Below, in pieces: positions 24,071 through 36,626 of a DNA stretch of 64,000 nt. A program made the position numbers and the translations under genes. Under the pieces are notes generated by a model that did not search any database, was not told the origin of the DNA, and saw only the letters and a list, made by a program, of their open reading frames with translations. The DNA lies in assembly GCA_950295325.1 (NCBI GenBank), contig OX485808.1, positions 44,164,527-44,228,526 on the forward strand, written 5' to 3'. Source of the stretch: Polytrichum commune (Eukaryota > Streptophyta > Polytrichopsida > Polytrichales > Polytrichaceae). Position 1 is the stretch's first letter. Each line of letters starts with the position of its first letter.

Positions 24071-25237
24071 CTTTGAGACCTTCTCAAATTCAGGTGACTG
24101 CCAATATGTCTTCAACCTCTCCCATACACGGGGCTCTTCTCTAGGGGGGCACTCGCGGTCTGGGTTCGTGATGTACAATTTATGTAAGCGTGACCTTTCA
24201 GCTTTCATGCATTTGGAGACAACCTTCTTAAACCCGTAATCTGATATGGGGTGGCTGGTGAACTCAAATTCAGAATTGACTTCTTCACGCAAACTGGCAT
24301 AGTCAATGGGATCCTGTGCCATAACCTTGATGATGGATACATCAAGATATATTGTGCAAAGGGCCTTCAACACCTCTAAAAACCTTGATCCATGTCTACC
24401 AGTTTCATCTGGCTCCCTTACACTATTGCACTCAATCACATGAGGCTTGAGCCCCCTAGCCTTTCTGTCCGCCTCCTCGGCCTCGTACACATGTTGTGCA
24501 TCTCGTCGTTGCTTTCTCGCGGATGAATTGCTCTTTGCAGCCTCGAAGGTGTGCGAGCTCTCTTCTGGACGTGCGGAATCGCGCATTGTAGCCTTCTCCT
24601 GGTTGAGAGACTCGCTCCTGGGAGCATTTTGGGCAGAAGTGGCTGCAAGGGGGGTTGGGACCTGCACACTAGCGGCAGCCACCAACATTTGTCCTGGAGC
24701 AGCCATGGAGTATGACCCCACCAGATTGGGCGCCACAACCTGCAAGGGAGCAATGCCACCGCCACTGGGTTGGGAATTGGTATACCTAGGATTCGGTCTT
24801 TCGTAACCACAATGTTCACCTTCGTCGTAGAAACCCCTCCGTTGCAATGGCTGCACTTGATATCCATCGCGATCCATGTACACATTTTCTCTCATATTGT
24901 CAAAATCCATAGGGTGCCGTCTTCGCGGAGGACCGGGCCTCCCAGCAGGTGGCCTTGTAGGGTGCGATGGGTACCCACCTGATGGAATGCGCGCAGAGGA
25001 CTGCCCACCTCTCCAGCCCCCAGCACGATGAGCTGGATACCCAATACTATCATGCTCCCAATGTGCTGTATTCCAAGCCCCTTCTTGCCAGTTTTGCGAG
25101 CGGGCACCTACAACATACCCACCTTCGTCATACTCTTGACTCTCATCTTGGCTCCAAGGCACATGTGGTTGACTCGCTGGATAGGGTTGTGCCCGGGTTT
25201 GTTGATGCACATTGGGGATATATGATTGATCCCCCAT
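24071..25237 (-). CDS. En/Spm TnpA-like protein exon (Transposase_24-like)
   Basis: Minus-strand frame from ATG 25237 (MGDQSYIPNVHQQ). The N-terminal half is Gly/Pro/Arg/Gln-rich and disordered. The C-terminal half has RFLEVLKALCTIYLDVSI and, near the end, PRVWERLKTYWQSPEFEKVS, which fits the plant Ptta/En/Spm transposase family (Pfam Transposase_24: VW..L..YW.S.EF...S). A good donor (TCAAAG|GTAGGC) at 24070 ends the exon just where the family would continue into an NR-rich segment. A possible acceptor with an in-frame TAG lies near 25352, so an upstream extension is uncertain. Downstream exons are probably at 9998-9198 and 8781-8470, across the satellite-filled intron. In En/Spm elements this protein binds subterminal DNA. 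Confidence 0.6.
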
Positions 25238-25799
25238 ATTTGCATATGCCGGGTCCCCAATTGTCGCATCTGGTATGGACTCCCTGTAAGCAATTTGCCC
25301 CGTCGCTTGCCAGGGTGGACACGAAGGTGGTCCCTACGAGAGGTGGGGGTCTGGAGTCCATGTTTCCATACCATCTCCCTGTGCCTCGTGGGGCCGAGGC
25401 ACTCTCTCAGCCCGTGCATGTTCTCGGTGCACAATTTGAGCACCTGCCCCTGCCCCGGTCTCGTGTGCATGCAATACTTCCCCCCGTGAGCGTTTCTCCG
25501 GCGGTCCCTGCAAAAATGTTCAGGGCCAGCAATGTGCAAATTACATCGGAAGAGGATATTATCTCCTGCAATAAAACAACCCGCTAACACATGTACACAA
25601 CTCAACCCAAAATCACACGAATCCATCAGCCACATAAACTAAATGTGTGCATCAAAAGATGACACTAACTTGTGCAACATGTGCATGTACACAATTATGC
25701 TCGAACCCACACCAATTCAGAAGCCAACTAAACTAACTGTTTACATCAGAAAAACTATACCAACATATGCCCTAAACCACCCCTGCCCATACACGTAGA

Positions 25800-26283
25800 C
25801 CCAAACTAATTGGTTGCATAAGAAGCCTACACTCGCATATCCAAGGACCCAGCCTGCCCATTCATGTCCACAGTTATGCTCTGAGCCCACCCAATTCAGA
25901 ATCCACCTATACGAATTGGCTGCCTAGGAACACTACACTAACATATCTAAGAAGCCAACCTGCCCATACACATACACCATTATGCTCTACACCTACACAA
26001 TTCACAATTCACCTAAACTAACAAGCTGCCTAAGAAGCCTACACTCACATATCCAAGGACCCTGCCTGCCCATACACATACACAGTTCTCCTCTAAACCC
26101 ACCCAATTCAGAATTCACCTAAACTAACAAGCTGCCTAATAACACTACACTAACATATCTAAGAAGCCAACCTGCCCATACACATACACAGTTCTCCTCT
26201 AAACTTGCACAATTCAGAATTCAGCCAAACTAAGTGGCTGCATAAGAAGCCTAGACTCACATATCCAAGGACCCAGCCTGCCC

Positions 26284-26314
<31 letters not shown>

Positions 26315-29215
26315 GGTATGCTCTAAACCTGCACAATTCAGAATTCACCTAAACTAACTGTATGCATCAGAAGACTACACTAACATATCCAAGAAGCCAA
26401 CCTGCCCATTCATGAACACAATTATGCTCAAAACTTGCCCAATTCAGAATTCACCTAAACTAACTGTATGCATCAGAAGACTAGACTCACATATCTTTGA
26501 AGCCAACCTGCCCATACACATACACAAATATGCTCTAAACTTGCCCAATTCAGAATTCACCTATACTAACAAGCTGCCTAAGGAGACTAGACTAACATAT
26601 CCAAGGACCCACCCTTGCCATTCATGTCCACACTTCTGCTCTAAGCCCACCCAATTCAGAATTCACCTATACTAATTGGCTGCCCAAGAACACTACACTA
26701 GCATATCTAAGAAGCCAATCTGCCCATACACATACACAGGTATGCTCTACACCTGCACAAATCAGAATTCACCTAAACTTACTGTATGCATCACAAGACT
26801 ACACTCACATATCCAAGAAGCCAACCTGCCCATTCATGCACACAATTATGCTCTAAACTTGCCCAATTCAGAATTCACCTAAACTAACTGTATGCATCAG
26901 AAGACTAGACTCACATATCTTTGAAGCCAACCTGCCCATACACATACACAAATATGCTCTAAACTTGCCCAAATCAGAATTCACCTATACTAACAAGCTG
27001 CCTAAGGAGACTAAACTAACATATCCAAGGACCCACCCTTGCCATTCATGTCGACACTTCTGCTCTAAGCCCACCCAATTCAGAATTCACCTATACTAAC
27101 TGTATGCATCCGAAGACTAGACTTACATATTCGTGAAGCCAACCTGCCCATACACATACAGTGATACACAGTTATGCTCTAAACCTTCCCAATTCAGAAT
27201 TCAGCAAAACTAATTGGCTGCATAAGGAGACTAGACTCACATAGCCAAGGACCCAGCCTGCCCATTCATGTCGACACTTATGCTCTAAGGCCACCCAATT
27301 CAGAATTCACCTATACTAATTGGCTGCCCAAGAACACTACACTACCATATCTAAGAAGCCGGCCTGCCCATACACATACATAGTTCTCCTCTAAACTTGC
27401 ACAATTCAGAATTCAGCCAAACTAAGTGGCTGCATAAGAAGCCTAGACTCACATATCTAAGCAGCCAACCTGCCCATCCATGTACACACTTATGCTCTAA
27501 ACTTGCCCAATTCAGATTTCAACTAAACTAACTGTATGCTTCATAAGACTAGACTCACATAACCCTAAACCCAACCTGCCCATTCATGTACACAGTTATG
27601 CTCTAAACTTGCCCAATTCAGAATTCACCTAAACCAATTGGCTGCATAAGGAGACTAGACTCACATATCCAAGGACCCAACCTGCCCATTCATGTTGACA
27701 CTTATGCTCTAAGGCCACCCAATTCCGAATTCACCTATACTAATTGGCTGCCCAAGAACACTACACTGCCATATCTAAGATGCCAGCCTGCCCATACACA
27801 TACACAGTTCTCCTCTAAACTTGCACAATTCAGAATTCAGCCAAACTAAGTGGCTGCATAAGAAGCCTAGACTCACATATCCAAGGACCCAGCCTGCCCA
27901 TTCATGTACACACTTATGCTCTAAACTTGCCCAATTCAGATTTCACCTAAACTAACTGTATGCATGAGAAGACTAGACTCACATAACCCTAAACCCAACC
28001 TGCCCATTCATGTACACACTTATGCTCTAAACCTGCCCAATTCAGAATTCACCTAAACTAATTGGCTGCATAAGGAGACTAGACTCACATATCCGAGGAC
28101 CCAGCCTGCCCATTCATGTACACAGTTATGCTCCAAACCTACACAATTCAGAATTCAGCCAAACTAACAAGCTGCCTATGAAGACTACACTCACATATAC
28201 AAGGACCCAACCTGCCCATACACATACACAGGTATGCTCTAAACCTACACAATTCAGAATTCACCTAAACTAACTGTATGCATCACAAGACTACACTCAC
28301 ATAACCCTAAACCCAACCTGCCCATCCATGCACACAATTATGCTCTAAACATGCCCAATTCATAATTCACCTAAACTAACTGTATGCATCAGAAGACTAG
28401 ACTCACATAACCCTAAACCCAGCCTGCCCATTCATGTACACACTTATGCTCTAAACTTGCCCAATTCAGATTTCACCTAAACTAACTGTATGCATGAGAA
28501 GACTAGACTCACATAACCCTAAACCCAACCTGCCCATTCATGTACACACTTATGCTCTAAACCTGCCCAATTCAGAATTCACCTAAACTAATTGGCTGCA
28601 TGAGAAGACTAGACTCACATAACCCTAAACCCAACCTGCCCATTCATGTACACAGTTATGCTCCAAACCTACACAATTCAGAATTCAGCCAAACTAACAA
28701 GCTGCCTATGAAGACTACACTCACATATACAAGGACCCAACCTGCCCATACACATACACAGTTATGCTCTAAACTTGCCCAATTCAGATTTCACCTATAC
28801 TAATTGGTTGCCCAAGAACACTAGACTAACATATCTAAGAAGCCAATCTGCCCATTCATGTCGACACTTATGCTCTAAGCCCACCCAATTCAGAATTCAC
28901 CTATACTAATTGGCTGCCCAAGAACACTACACTAACATATCCAAGAAGCCAATCTGCACATACACATACACAGTTCTCCAAAAAACTTGCACAATTCAGA
29001 ATTCAGCCAAACCAAGTGGCTGCATAAGAAGCCTAGACTAACATATCCAGGGACCCAACCTGCCCCATACACATACACAGTTTTGCTCTAAACCTACACA
29101 ATTCAGAATTCAACTAAACTAATTGTATGCAAAAGAAGACTAGACTAACCTATATAAGAAGCCAACCTGCCCATACACACACACAATTCTGCTCTAAACT
29201 TGCCCAATTCAGAAT
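25800..29215. repeat. ~107-bp satellite array, block 4
   Basis: About 32 more diverse copies of the satellite. They carry variants not common in blocks 1-3 (CTGTATGCATCAGAAGACTA, AATTGGCTGCATAAGGAGAC, CATAACCCTAAACCCAACC). It lies between the minus-strand exons at 29724-30005 and 24071-25237, so it fills another intron of the TnpA-like gene. Confidence 0.88.
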
Positions 29216-29723
29216 GTGATGGACTTGAACTCTGGATTCAACATAACACCCTGCCAATACATGTAGAAATTTCCACACAGAGTCCACACCGAATCAGAAT
29301 GCAACTACACCCACTATAGGTATTGGAAGTGGATGCTGACTTATGCCCTAAACCCTACAGAAACATGTACAAAACCCTTCTCAAAATCCACACCAAATCA
29401 TAGCGCAAGTATGCAACCCTACAACCAGAATATAGAAGTCCACACCAAATCACAATGCAACTACACCCACTATAGGTATTAGAAGAGGATGTTGCTTTAT
29501 GCCCTAAACCCTAAACCCATACATGTACATAACCTTGCTCAACATCCACACCAAACCATAGCGCAAGTATGCAACCCTAAAATCAGACTATAGAAGAGCG
29601 CAACAAATTGCCACAAAGCATACTCACTGGCCCATCCACCAACACCCCAAACCTGAACGTAACCAACACTGACAGGTGGCCCATTTCCAGGTATTTGAAA
29701 GAGATGCACATGCAGGTTCGTAC

Positions 29724-30005
29724 CTTTGTTGGCGATGTTGCATGTGGGCGTTTGCGAGTATCCGTGGTTGTGTCCCCAGCAGGATTTGTGGCGGAGTTTC
29801 CAACCCCACCATGCAATTGGTCATCCCCTGCACCGTATTGCGAGGATGCACATGCGTTTTTGTGTGTGTTGTCCACCACATTATCTGCGGCATCTGCCAT
29901 GTTTGTGTTTTCTGGTCGAGCAAGTCTCAAACTTCGTCGCAGGGGTGAATGGGAAGTGGGAAGGGATTTAGTATTCGGCTTCTTCTTTGTCAGGCAAACC
30001 GGCAC
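29724..30005 (-). CDS. Possible N-terminal exon of TnpA-like gene
   Basis: Minus-strand frame with a basic start (LTKKKPNTKSLPTSHSPLRR, then SLRLARPE) and a Gly/Asp/Thr-rich middle, ending KRPHATSPTK at a good donor (ACAAAG|GTACGA, 29723). No ATG at the exact start, so it may be an internal exon. It is upstream of the TnpA-like exon on the same strand and could supply its N-terminus. No domain recognised. Confidence 0.35.
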
Positions 30006-30059
30006 ACCAAATATGCAATTCCACCAGTCATGTGCATATCAGAACATTGAGGATGAACT

Positions 30060-31289
30060 AGCAATTTGAGTAAACCCCACTCTACAAAGTGGCGTGTTTT
30101 GTCGACCACAATGTCCTCATGGACAATGTTTGAATAGGCATAGCCACCTCCAAACCTGTGCAGAATTTTCTGCCAAATTGAAACCCCAATCTGTCTCCGA
30201 ACTCTGCGTGTGTGGAATGGCTAGCCATACCGTGTTCCAGACAGACCAGAAACCCTTAACTTGGCACTACGAGTTGTTGACCACACTGCAACTCCAACCA
30301 CTTGAAACAGAACTACCCCCACGACACGGCCCACATACGACTAATATGTAATGGTTACATATTGTTCTAACAACTAGTGTAGAGGCCAAGGAGGAAGGCA
30401 CATGTGCAGGAGTAAGGTGGTATTAGGTAGAGAGCAATATTCAATAGGGACCAGGGTGGTAAATGTGTTTGGTATTGTGCAACATTCGGGATATCGAGAG
30501 CAAAACATTGTGATCCAATAACAAATATCCAAGGATGGCCACATAATAGCTTGTATAAACCTGCACCCAAAATTTAAATATGACCAATATTGTGCCGTGT
30601 GGAAACGTGGATGTAAAATTTGATGTTTTCTACGAGTTCCCTTGGGATGCCACCTACATCAACCCAATAGATGTTAGGTGATAAGATTTCTGCAACATTT
30701 GGCCTTGCCCGGACGGTCAATAGTTTGGTACAAAGGACGGTGAGGTATAGCTTACTGTTGGTATTACCTGAAAGTTCAAAACCTTTGTTGCTATAGAGGG
30801 TTCTATGGAAGGCAATGCACGTCTGCAGCTACCTTTGCAAGGATGAAGTTTAGTAACAAATGAAGACAACATATGCATTATGTATGGTGCCTTACAAGGC
30901 AAGGGCCAGGATGCGATTCTTGGATGAACGACGACATGCTCCATCCGCAGCTAGCACGTGGACAATAAGATGAAGGAAAAAATCCACTTTCCAAGGTTTG
31001 TATTGCAATACGAAGGAAAAAAAAAACAAGCGGAGGCTCCAACGCCCAAGCCGCGTCCCCCTTCAGAAGGGTTGGGGACATGAGTGATGCTACAATTCAC
31101 ATTGGAACCACCTAAAGCTCAAGTAGCAATATGAAAGGTCCATTGAAGATATCAAAATATCACAACCATTCGCTAGCCGCTGAATGTGCACTACTCCGTG
31201 TAGGCAAGCAAGGCAGTTCATGGCCGGAGTGCATTAAATTAACAATATGTGCGCCCAGCCACTGAAAGATGGAATCCTCATGCGATGCA
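30060..31289. other. No gene recognised
   Basis: Unique-looking AT-rich sequence without satellite units or a convincing frame. Short frames on both strands look like chance. Confidence 0.4.
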
Positions 31290-31747
31290 TTATTCTGGAA
31301 ACTTGGGAACAGGTGGGGTCATGTGTGTCACTTCTGGGCAGCATTTGGTGACTGCACAAAGTTGGGCCTGCATTGATTTGTAGAAGGTATGCAACATTGG
31401 GTGTTTGGTCTTCAAACAACATTCTCTTCCTGTGCGCACAATAACTCGATGCAAGTTTTCCCACAAAACATAGGGCATGTCTACCTCCTTTCCTGCTAGT
31501 ACAGCGACTGGCACGTGATGGAACCCTCTTTGTTTGTAAAGGAGGTTGGTATGAGTGTAGGCATGTCTGGGTTTTTTGCCAATTTTTGGGTAAATTTCGT
31601 GGTTTCTCCAAGAAAATTTATCGTAGACCAACAAAGGGGCTATGGCAGACTGAAGGCTTGGCATTACAGCGGGAACAACAACTACTGCCCCAGAGGAGGA
31701 AGGGCCAATCCTTGGCTGAGTGGGGCGAAGAGTTTTCACTGGGTCCA
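31290..31747 (-). pseudogene. 3' part of interrupted transposon-type ORF
   Basis: Minus-strand frame of 152 codons starting MDPVKTLRPTQPRIGPSSSG and ending TPPVPKFPE. It begins exactly at the target duplication of the 16.6-kb element. Joined across one copy of the duplication it continues, in the same phase, the frame at 48347-48700 (...PFSLGSSR). I do not recognise the protein; the setting suggests an accessory ORF of an En/Spm-type element. Confidence 0.55.
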
Positions 31748-31757
31748 TCCTGGAAGA
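31748..31757. repeat. 10-bp target-site duplication, left copy
   Basis: TCCTGGAAGA, repeated at 48337-48346. Length fits MULE target duplications (8-11 bp). Merging the two copies restores a continuous minus-strand frame. Confidence 0.75.
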
Positions 31758-31770
31758 GAGCGTTGCTAGG

Positions 31771-31795
31771 GCATGAGCGTAGAGCGTAGAGCGTA
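31771..31795 (+). repeat. Terminal inverted repeat, left
   Basis: GCATGAGCG followed by two TAGAGCG units and TA. It is identical to the reverse complement of 48299-48323. The AGAGCGT heptamer is itself repeated, with one more unit at the right end. Confidence 0.85.
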
Positions 31796-32210
31796 CATTT
31801 TCTGAATTTTGAGCGGAGAGGAATTATTTTTAGTAATTCTTTTGTCCAAAAATAGAAAATTTATTTTGGAAAACGTATATTCCTCAGAATATTCGAATAT
31901 TATAGTCTTATGACCGTGGAATTCAGTACCCATAACCGTGCAAAATGGGCTTGACATGGAATAAATTTATCTGTGACCGAGTTTTGGAGGAAATAGAAGA
32001 CTTCATTGAATAGAACTAAAAGGACACATGTTCACGGATCAACACAAGTGAAGGACAAGTACAAGTGATTCATAAATTTAACATAGCGAACAAATAATAT
32101 ATATTTATATATACGTATTCACTAAATTGTGAAATACATAGAGTGACGTGTGTCATACACGTTTATGAAAAAGAACATATATATGAGACTAATAAATAAA
32201 TCTGCTGAAT

Positions 32211-35200
32211 TTAAACTGTAGCATGGGCTAAGATCCCCCTTTCAAGAATTGTTTTCACCTCCTTGAAACTGAGGGTAGGCGCATGCATGAAGAGGTCATG
32301 GTCGGCCTCTAGTTTGCAGACTTGTACGTAGAGATAGTAAAGATGCTTACAAGGTCGGAATGGACACCCGCGTCTACCCAGCTTAGCCATTGTCTCTTTG
32401 AACGCCGGGCAATTGCAGTCTGGGTAGGCACTGATTGAGAGATGGTAAACTGACTCCGTGGGAGCTGGTTTAGATTGCAAAGTTACAACGCATCCAAAAC
32501 CGGGTTGAGGTATCATTACTACCTTCAGAATACTTGCCTTCATTGCTCTAGCGGAATCAATGTTCTGCATGTGCTTCGAACTGGCACAAGTGATTGAGCG
32601 GCGCATGTTCTTTGACTTTCGTGTTTTTGGATAAACGTCCGCATTATCTGGCATTGGAACCTGTGACAGATCCGGTGGCGGTGCTACATTGTTGAACGTG
32701 CGGCTCATAGGAACGCTTTGCTTTTGGGGAAGTTGAAATCCCGCATTCTCCAACGCCTCAATCTCGGAACGTGTGAGATTGGTCCCTATCTTCACAGGCC
32801 AAACCGACGGGATGGGAGGTCGTTCCTCGTAATCCGAAAATGGCTCTATCCATCGTCGACGATGCCCCTTCACACACCTCTCAATATCGTCAGCACAGAA
32901 AAAAAACTGCTCCACCACCTTATGGTTACCTTTTTGAGGGTGGGTCCAAAGGCCAGTGTATGTGGGAGCTGGGGTGCTCTTCCCGTTTTGGACGATACGG
33001 GATGTACACTTTTTTCGAGTGACAGCCATCTGCGCCCAACAAGCCTTCGCAGAAACCTTATTAAGTCGGGCAATGTGCCATAGCTTCTCATTCACACGAG
33101 TCTCCTCCACGGCCGTCACCCGTCCAATATCTATGCCAGTTGAGGCAGGGGGCTGTGTTGGGCGTTCCACTTCCACTTGAACTTCCTCCTGGATGGTACT
33201 CAGATTTTGAGCACGAGCACGTGTCACCCTCCGACCCACTCGAGGACGTGAAAAATTAACAGTGTCTGGCCTATGAGTTTCTTCTTCGGCGCCAAGGGGA
33301 AGATCCGGCTTCCGTTTCCTTGACCCAAAAACCTCAGCTCCTTCGAGGTGTGCGTCTCGAGTACAGAAATCTTCGGCTCCGGGCATGTTCAAGACGGCTG
33401 CGTTCAGGGTAGTCGGATCCCCGGTTCGGTGAGCTCGGCGTTGGGCTGTCCGAAGTCGAAGTTCTTCTCTCGAGGGTCCAGAGCCTACCGCTCCACCTTT
33501 GAGGTATTGATAGTACCCCACCACTTGCAGGAATGCTCTAACGTAATCGTCGACGGCTGCTACGTAGAGATCGCCACCCCTATTGCCGGACACTTGCAAC
33601 CATTTGTTGTGAACGGTCTCAGCAAAGTTGCAAGAGGGCATTTCAGCTAGTTCATCCGGAGAAAGTTTCTTCTCCTGTACGAAGGCAACTGGTTAAGAAA
33701 TGTTCGGAAACTCAAGTGAGCAAGGAGGAGTCGTGGTGGGCCATGCCATTTAAAAGCAAAAGATTTAATATTGTTTAGATACTACATTAGACGCAGAGAA
33801 AAAAATGCAAACTTAAAGAATTGAATAATTTGAATGAAAGAGTGTATACTTACCAGTTCCATGAAACCACCCCACTGCCTGTATCAGAAATGCCAAAACG
33901 CAAGCCAATGGTTCAAATGGTGGAGGCATGCGTCAGAGGTGGCACCCGAAGATGTCCACCAGGCTTTGATTGCCAAATAACGTGTTTCAGCCTCTGCCAC
34001 AGACTGTGCATCTTTGTACTGCATACACAATTTCTTGTGTTGATCTTGCAATTCGTGCACGATGTATTGTTTGGTGTGTTTTTGTAGGGATTGCGCCCAA
34101 TGGAAATAACACGTTCGCTCGCGGCCTTCCATGGGTATCTTTGGGTCTCCGGATCCGTATATGATACGCACAGCGTTCCAATTGGCTAGAGCACTATCCG
34201 CCATGAAACCTTTGAACTGTGGCTTGTGTATTCCATGCCTACCCATGACGTGGTTAAGGTTCTTCCAGAACACGAGTTGAGCATCTTTGTCCTCAGACTG
34301 GAAATCACAACAAGCAATGGTGAGTACACGTTGGTAAGAGGAGTCATACACGTGGCAGGCCATGGTGGTCCAGTTGGCAACTCGTTTGACGTGGTCAAAC
34401 ATCATCCATGAGTGCTCTAAATCGCCGCTAGGTTGCATTCGGCGGACAAGGTCAACACCGCTGCCAGGTCCCACCTCGGACATCTTGAATATGAAGACCT
34501 TGTCGGAGTCGTCACCTTGGCCTGGAAACATGTTTCGTTGCACGTAGGCCCAGTTGCTAAGCCCTCTGAGCTTAGTGATGCCATCAAGAACGCCATATCT
34601 GCGTAGATACTTGAAACTGTAGACACGGTTTTTTAAGTTAGGGGAGTTGAGCTCCTTGCAGCATTGGAAGATAGGCTCTAGCTGTTCCAGAGAAAGTAAG
34701 GTGGGAGGGTCGTCTTCTTCGCGGAGCAAGACGTTACCTAAAACATCATTGCTAGTTTCCAAGACTATTTTGGAAATGGTAGCTTGCGGGTTGCGCTCAA
34801 CATGTTGTTCGATCAAATCGTCTATTATCTTCCGCGTGCCCCTATAGTCTCCTACCTTGACATGATGTTTATGGTTGCCTACATGGACGCAAGCACGCTC
34901 TTGCGTATCATCTCCAAAAACGTAGAAGATTTTTGCATCACAAGAGGCTACACAAAAAGGAGGTTCTTTACAGATCTTACAGACTATTGTTGAAGTTGGA
35001 GGTGGAGCGTCTGCAACAGGGAAGGCATCTTTGGAAGAACCTTCGAACTCGACCTCGTTCAATCCAGATGCGCGTTCAGGCCGCTGCAGAAACCCACATT
35101 TGGGATTGTGGCATTGAAGATGACCTACACAGTTAGACGACCGGAATGACAGCCCCAACGTGTTACTGATGTTAGTAGTCATAGTCTTTGTCCACATATG

Positions 35201-35965
35201 GCCATCGTAACGTTTGTCCATACCTTCCATACATTTAGCATTCTTCTGGACGGCAGATGGAAGGGTGGGAGGAAGAATGAAGATTATATCCCCATTGAAC
35301 GACGGTGGCAAGAAATCTACGTACTCAATACGGATGGAATCATAGTTCAGTTTTTTAAGGACTGACTTGCTTCCAGGCATACTACCCAGGGAACGAAGGG
35401 AGGGAAGAATGTTTATCAGTTTAGTAGTTTGCGAAGGTATAAGGAAAGGAGTAGTCCTACGTGAATCTTGAGAAGAGGAGGGAGATGGACGCTTAGCACT
35501 CGACCGGATTGATGGATGGGAAGGCCTCCCCTCATCATCAGAAGAATCGGACAAATCGATGCTAACGCGGAGACCTGGTTCGATCTTGACACGAGACAGT
35601 AAGGGGGCTTCAGTGCACAGTGTGGAGGAACTGCGAGGAGTGAGTAGGACTGTAGAAGCGTTCATGGACTCCGACAAGCCAAAGACGCGATACCTTCCGG
35701 GCTTGAGTTTCCAAACGCGAGCATTATTGTCTAACGTTACGGGCTGGACGTATAAGGAATAAAGGACATTTCGAGTTTCTGGATCGACAACATCTGTCTC
35801 TAACCACAAGCTATCAGCATCGAAACCATAACGAATGGATAGCCACTGGGGAGTGAGATCAGCGGTTCCATCAGGGCCAGTAGGTATGCATGTAGGGATA
35901 AGAGATCCAAGAGAAACAAATTCGATGGCATCGAAGAGTGGAGCTTGGACAGCAGCGGAAGACAT
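32211..35965 (-). pseudogene. MULE transposase with SWIM zinc finger (one in-frame UGA)
   Basis: Two exons. Exon 1 runs 35965-33854 from ATG (MSSAAVQAPLF); exon 2 runs 33674-32211 after a 179-bp intron (donor AACTG|GTAAGT, acceptor CGTACAG|GAGAAG, phase 0). Exon 1 has a disordered N-terminus, a Cys/His cluster (CHNPKCGF about residue 280; CKICKEPPFC and HVGNHKHH about 325-370) recalling the zinc modules of MULE proteins, then an MULE-type DDE core with MMFDHVKRVANW, GFMADSALANWNAV and CYFHWAQSL. Exon 2 ends with a SWIM finger (CNCPAF...RPCKHLYYLY). A TGA at 33886-33884 breaks the frame 10 codons before the splice site; the frame reads on as YRQWGGFMEL into exon 2. A TATATA lies 68 bp upstream of ATG. 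No other lesion is obvious. Confidence 0.8.
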
Positions 35966-36032
35966 TGAGAAACAATTTGACAAAGCTATGTGAATGCAAT
36001 TGCAAAAGGGAGATTGAAAAAACATAATGGGA

Positions 36033-36038
36033 TATATA
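36033..36038 (-). promoter_or_regulatory. Putative TATA box of MULE transposase
   Basis: TATATA within TGTATATATC on the minus strand, 68 bp upstream of ATG 35965 and downstream of the neighbouring small gene. The two genes may therefore have separate promoters. Confidence 0.4.
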
Positions 36039-36127
36039 CATGAGAGGTTGATGAAATCGTTGGACATCCCAGACATGTACAGGATGTAGTCAGAAAATGT
36101 TTGGTTAATTATGGGAAATATTAAGAA

Positions 36128-36565
36128 TCATGGAGTGCCAGACGAAAATGGGGCATTTTCCATATGGGGCCCTTTGCCATATTTCTCACCGTCATGTTTA
36201 TGACAATGGTCAATCCCTAAACTACGAACTGCAGTGCATCCTGCGCAATCGAGTTTGTGACCTTTGGCACTCCTTAATATGGATCTAGAGTAAGTGCCAG
36301 GTTTAATAACCCCAGCTCTAGAATAGGCATGAATCTTGAAAGTAGACTTGTTCTGTATTAGTGTTGCATCAACTGCCCGCAAAGATGGAGTCTGTGGTTT
36401 AGGAGTGTGAACGACGACCACCGGAGTAACTGAGCAATCAGGTGGGTTGGCAATCTTCATGTTGTTGACGTCTGCAGAACCATCGATGGACAACGTGGTG
36501 TGAAGTTGACATGAACTAGAAGCACCTAATGGAGCAAGGCTTGGGAGACGTGAGACAGTACCCAT
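36128..36565 (-). CDS. Small protein with endonuclease VII/HNH-like motif
   Basis: 145 codons from ATG 36565 (MGTVSRLPSL); a TATA-like ATATAATA lies about 52 bp upstream, which decides this start. The N-terminal two thirds are Ser/Thr/Pro-rich. The C-terminal part has LDCAGCTAVRSLGIDHCHKH: C-x2-C, then a hydrophobic-IDHCHKH block. This resembles the first half of the treble-clef/HNH motif of recombination endonuclease VII (C-x2-C...L-x-DHCH). The usual second C-x2-CN pair is not visible, so it may be truncated, divergent or a chance likeness. It sits 163 bp upstream of the MULE transposase on the same strand inside the giant element. Function unknown. Confidence 0.5.
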   Translation of the reverse strand: MGTVSRLPSLAPLGASSSCQLHTTLSIDGSADVNNMKIANPPDCSVTPVVVVHTPKPQTPSLRAVDATLIQNKSTFKIHAYSRAGVIKPGTYSRSILRSAKGHKLDCAGCTAVRSLGIDHCHKHDGEKYGKGPHMENAPFSSGTP

Positions 36566-36616
36566 TGGAGAAGAATATGATGAGATGACATGAAGGAAAG
36601 GGTACCAATAATTGGG

Positions 36617-36626
36617 TATTATATAC
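36617..36626 (-). promoter_or_regulatory. Putative TATA box of small gene
   Basis: GTATATAATA on the minus strand, about 52 bp upstream of ATG 36565. Confidence 0.4.

Noticed and set aside
27560-28640. Telomeric repeat (CCCTAAA)n
   Set aside because: CATAACCCTAAACCC occurs only as a single short variant inside satellite units; there is no run of telomere repeats.
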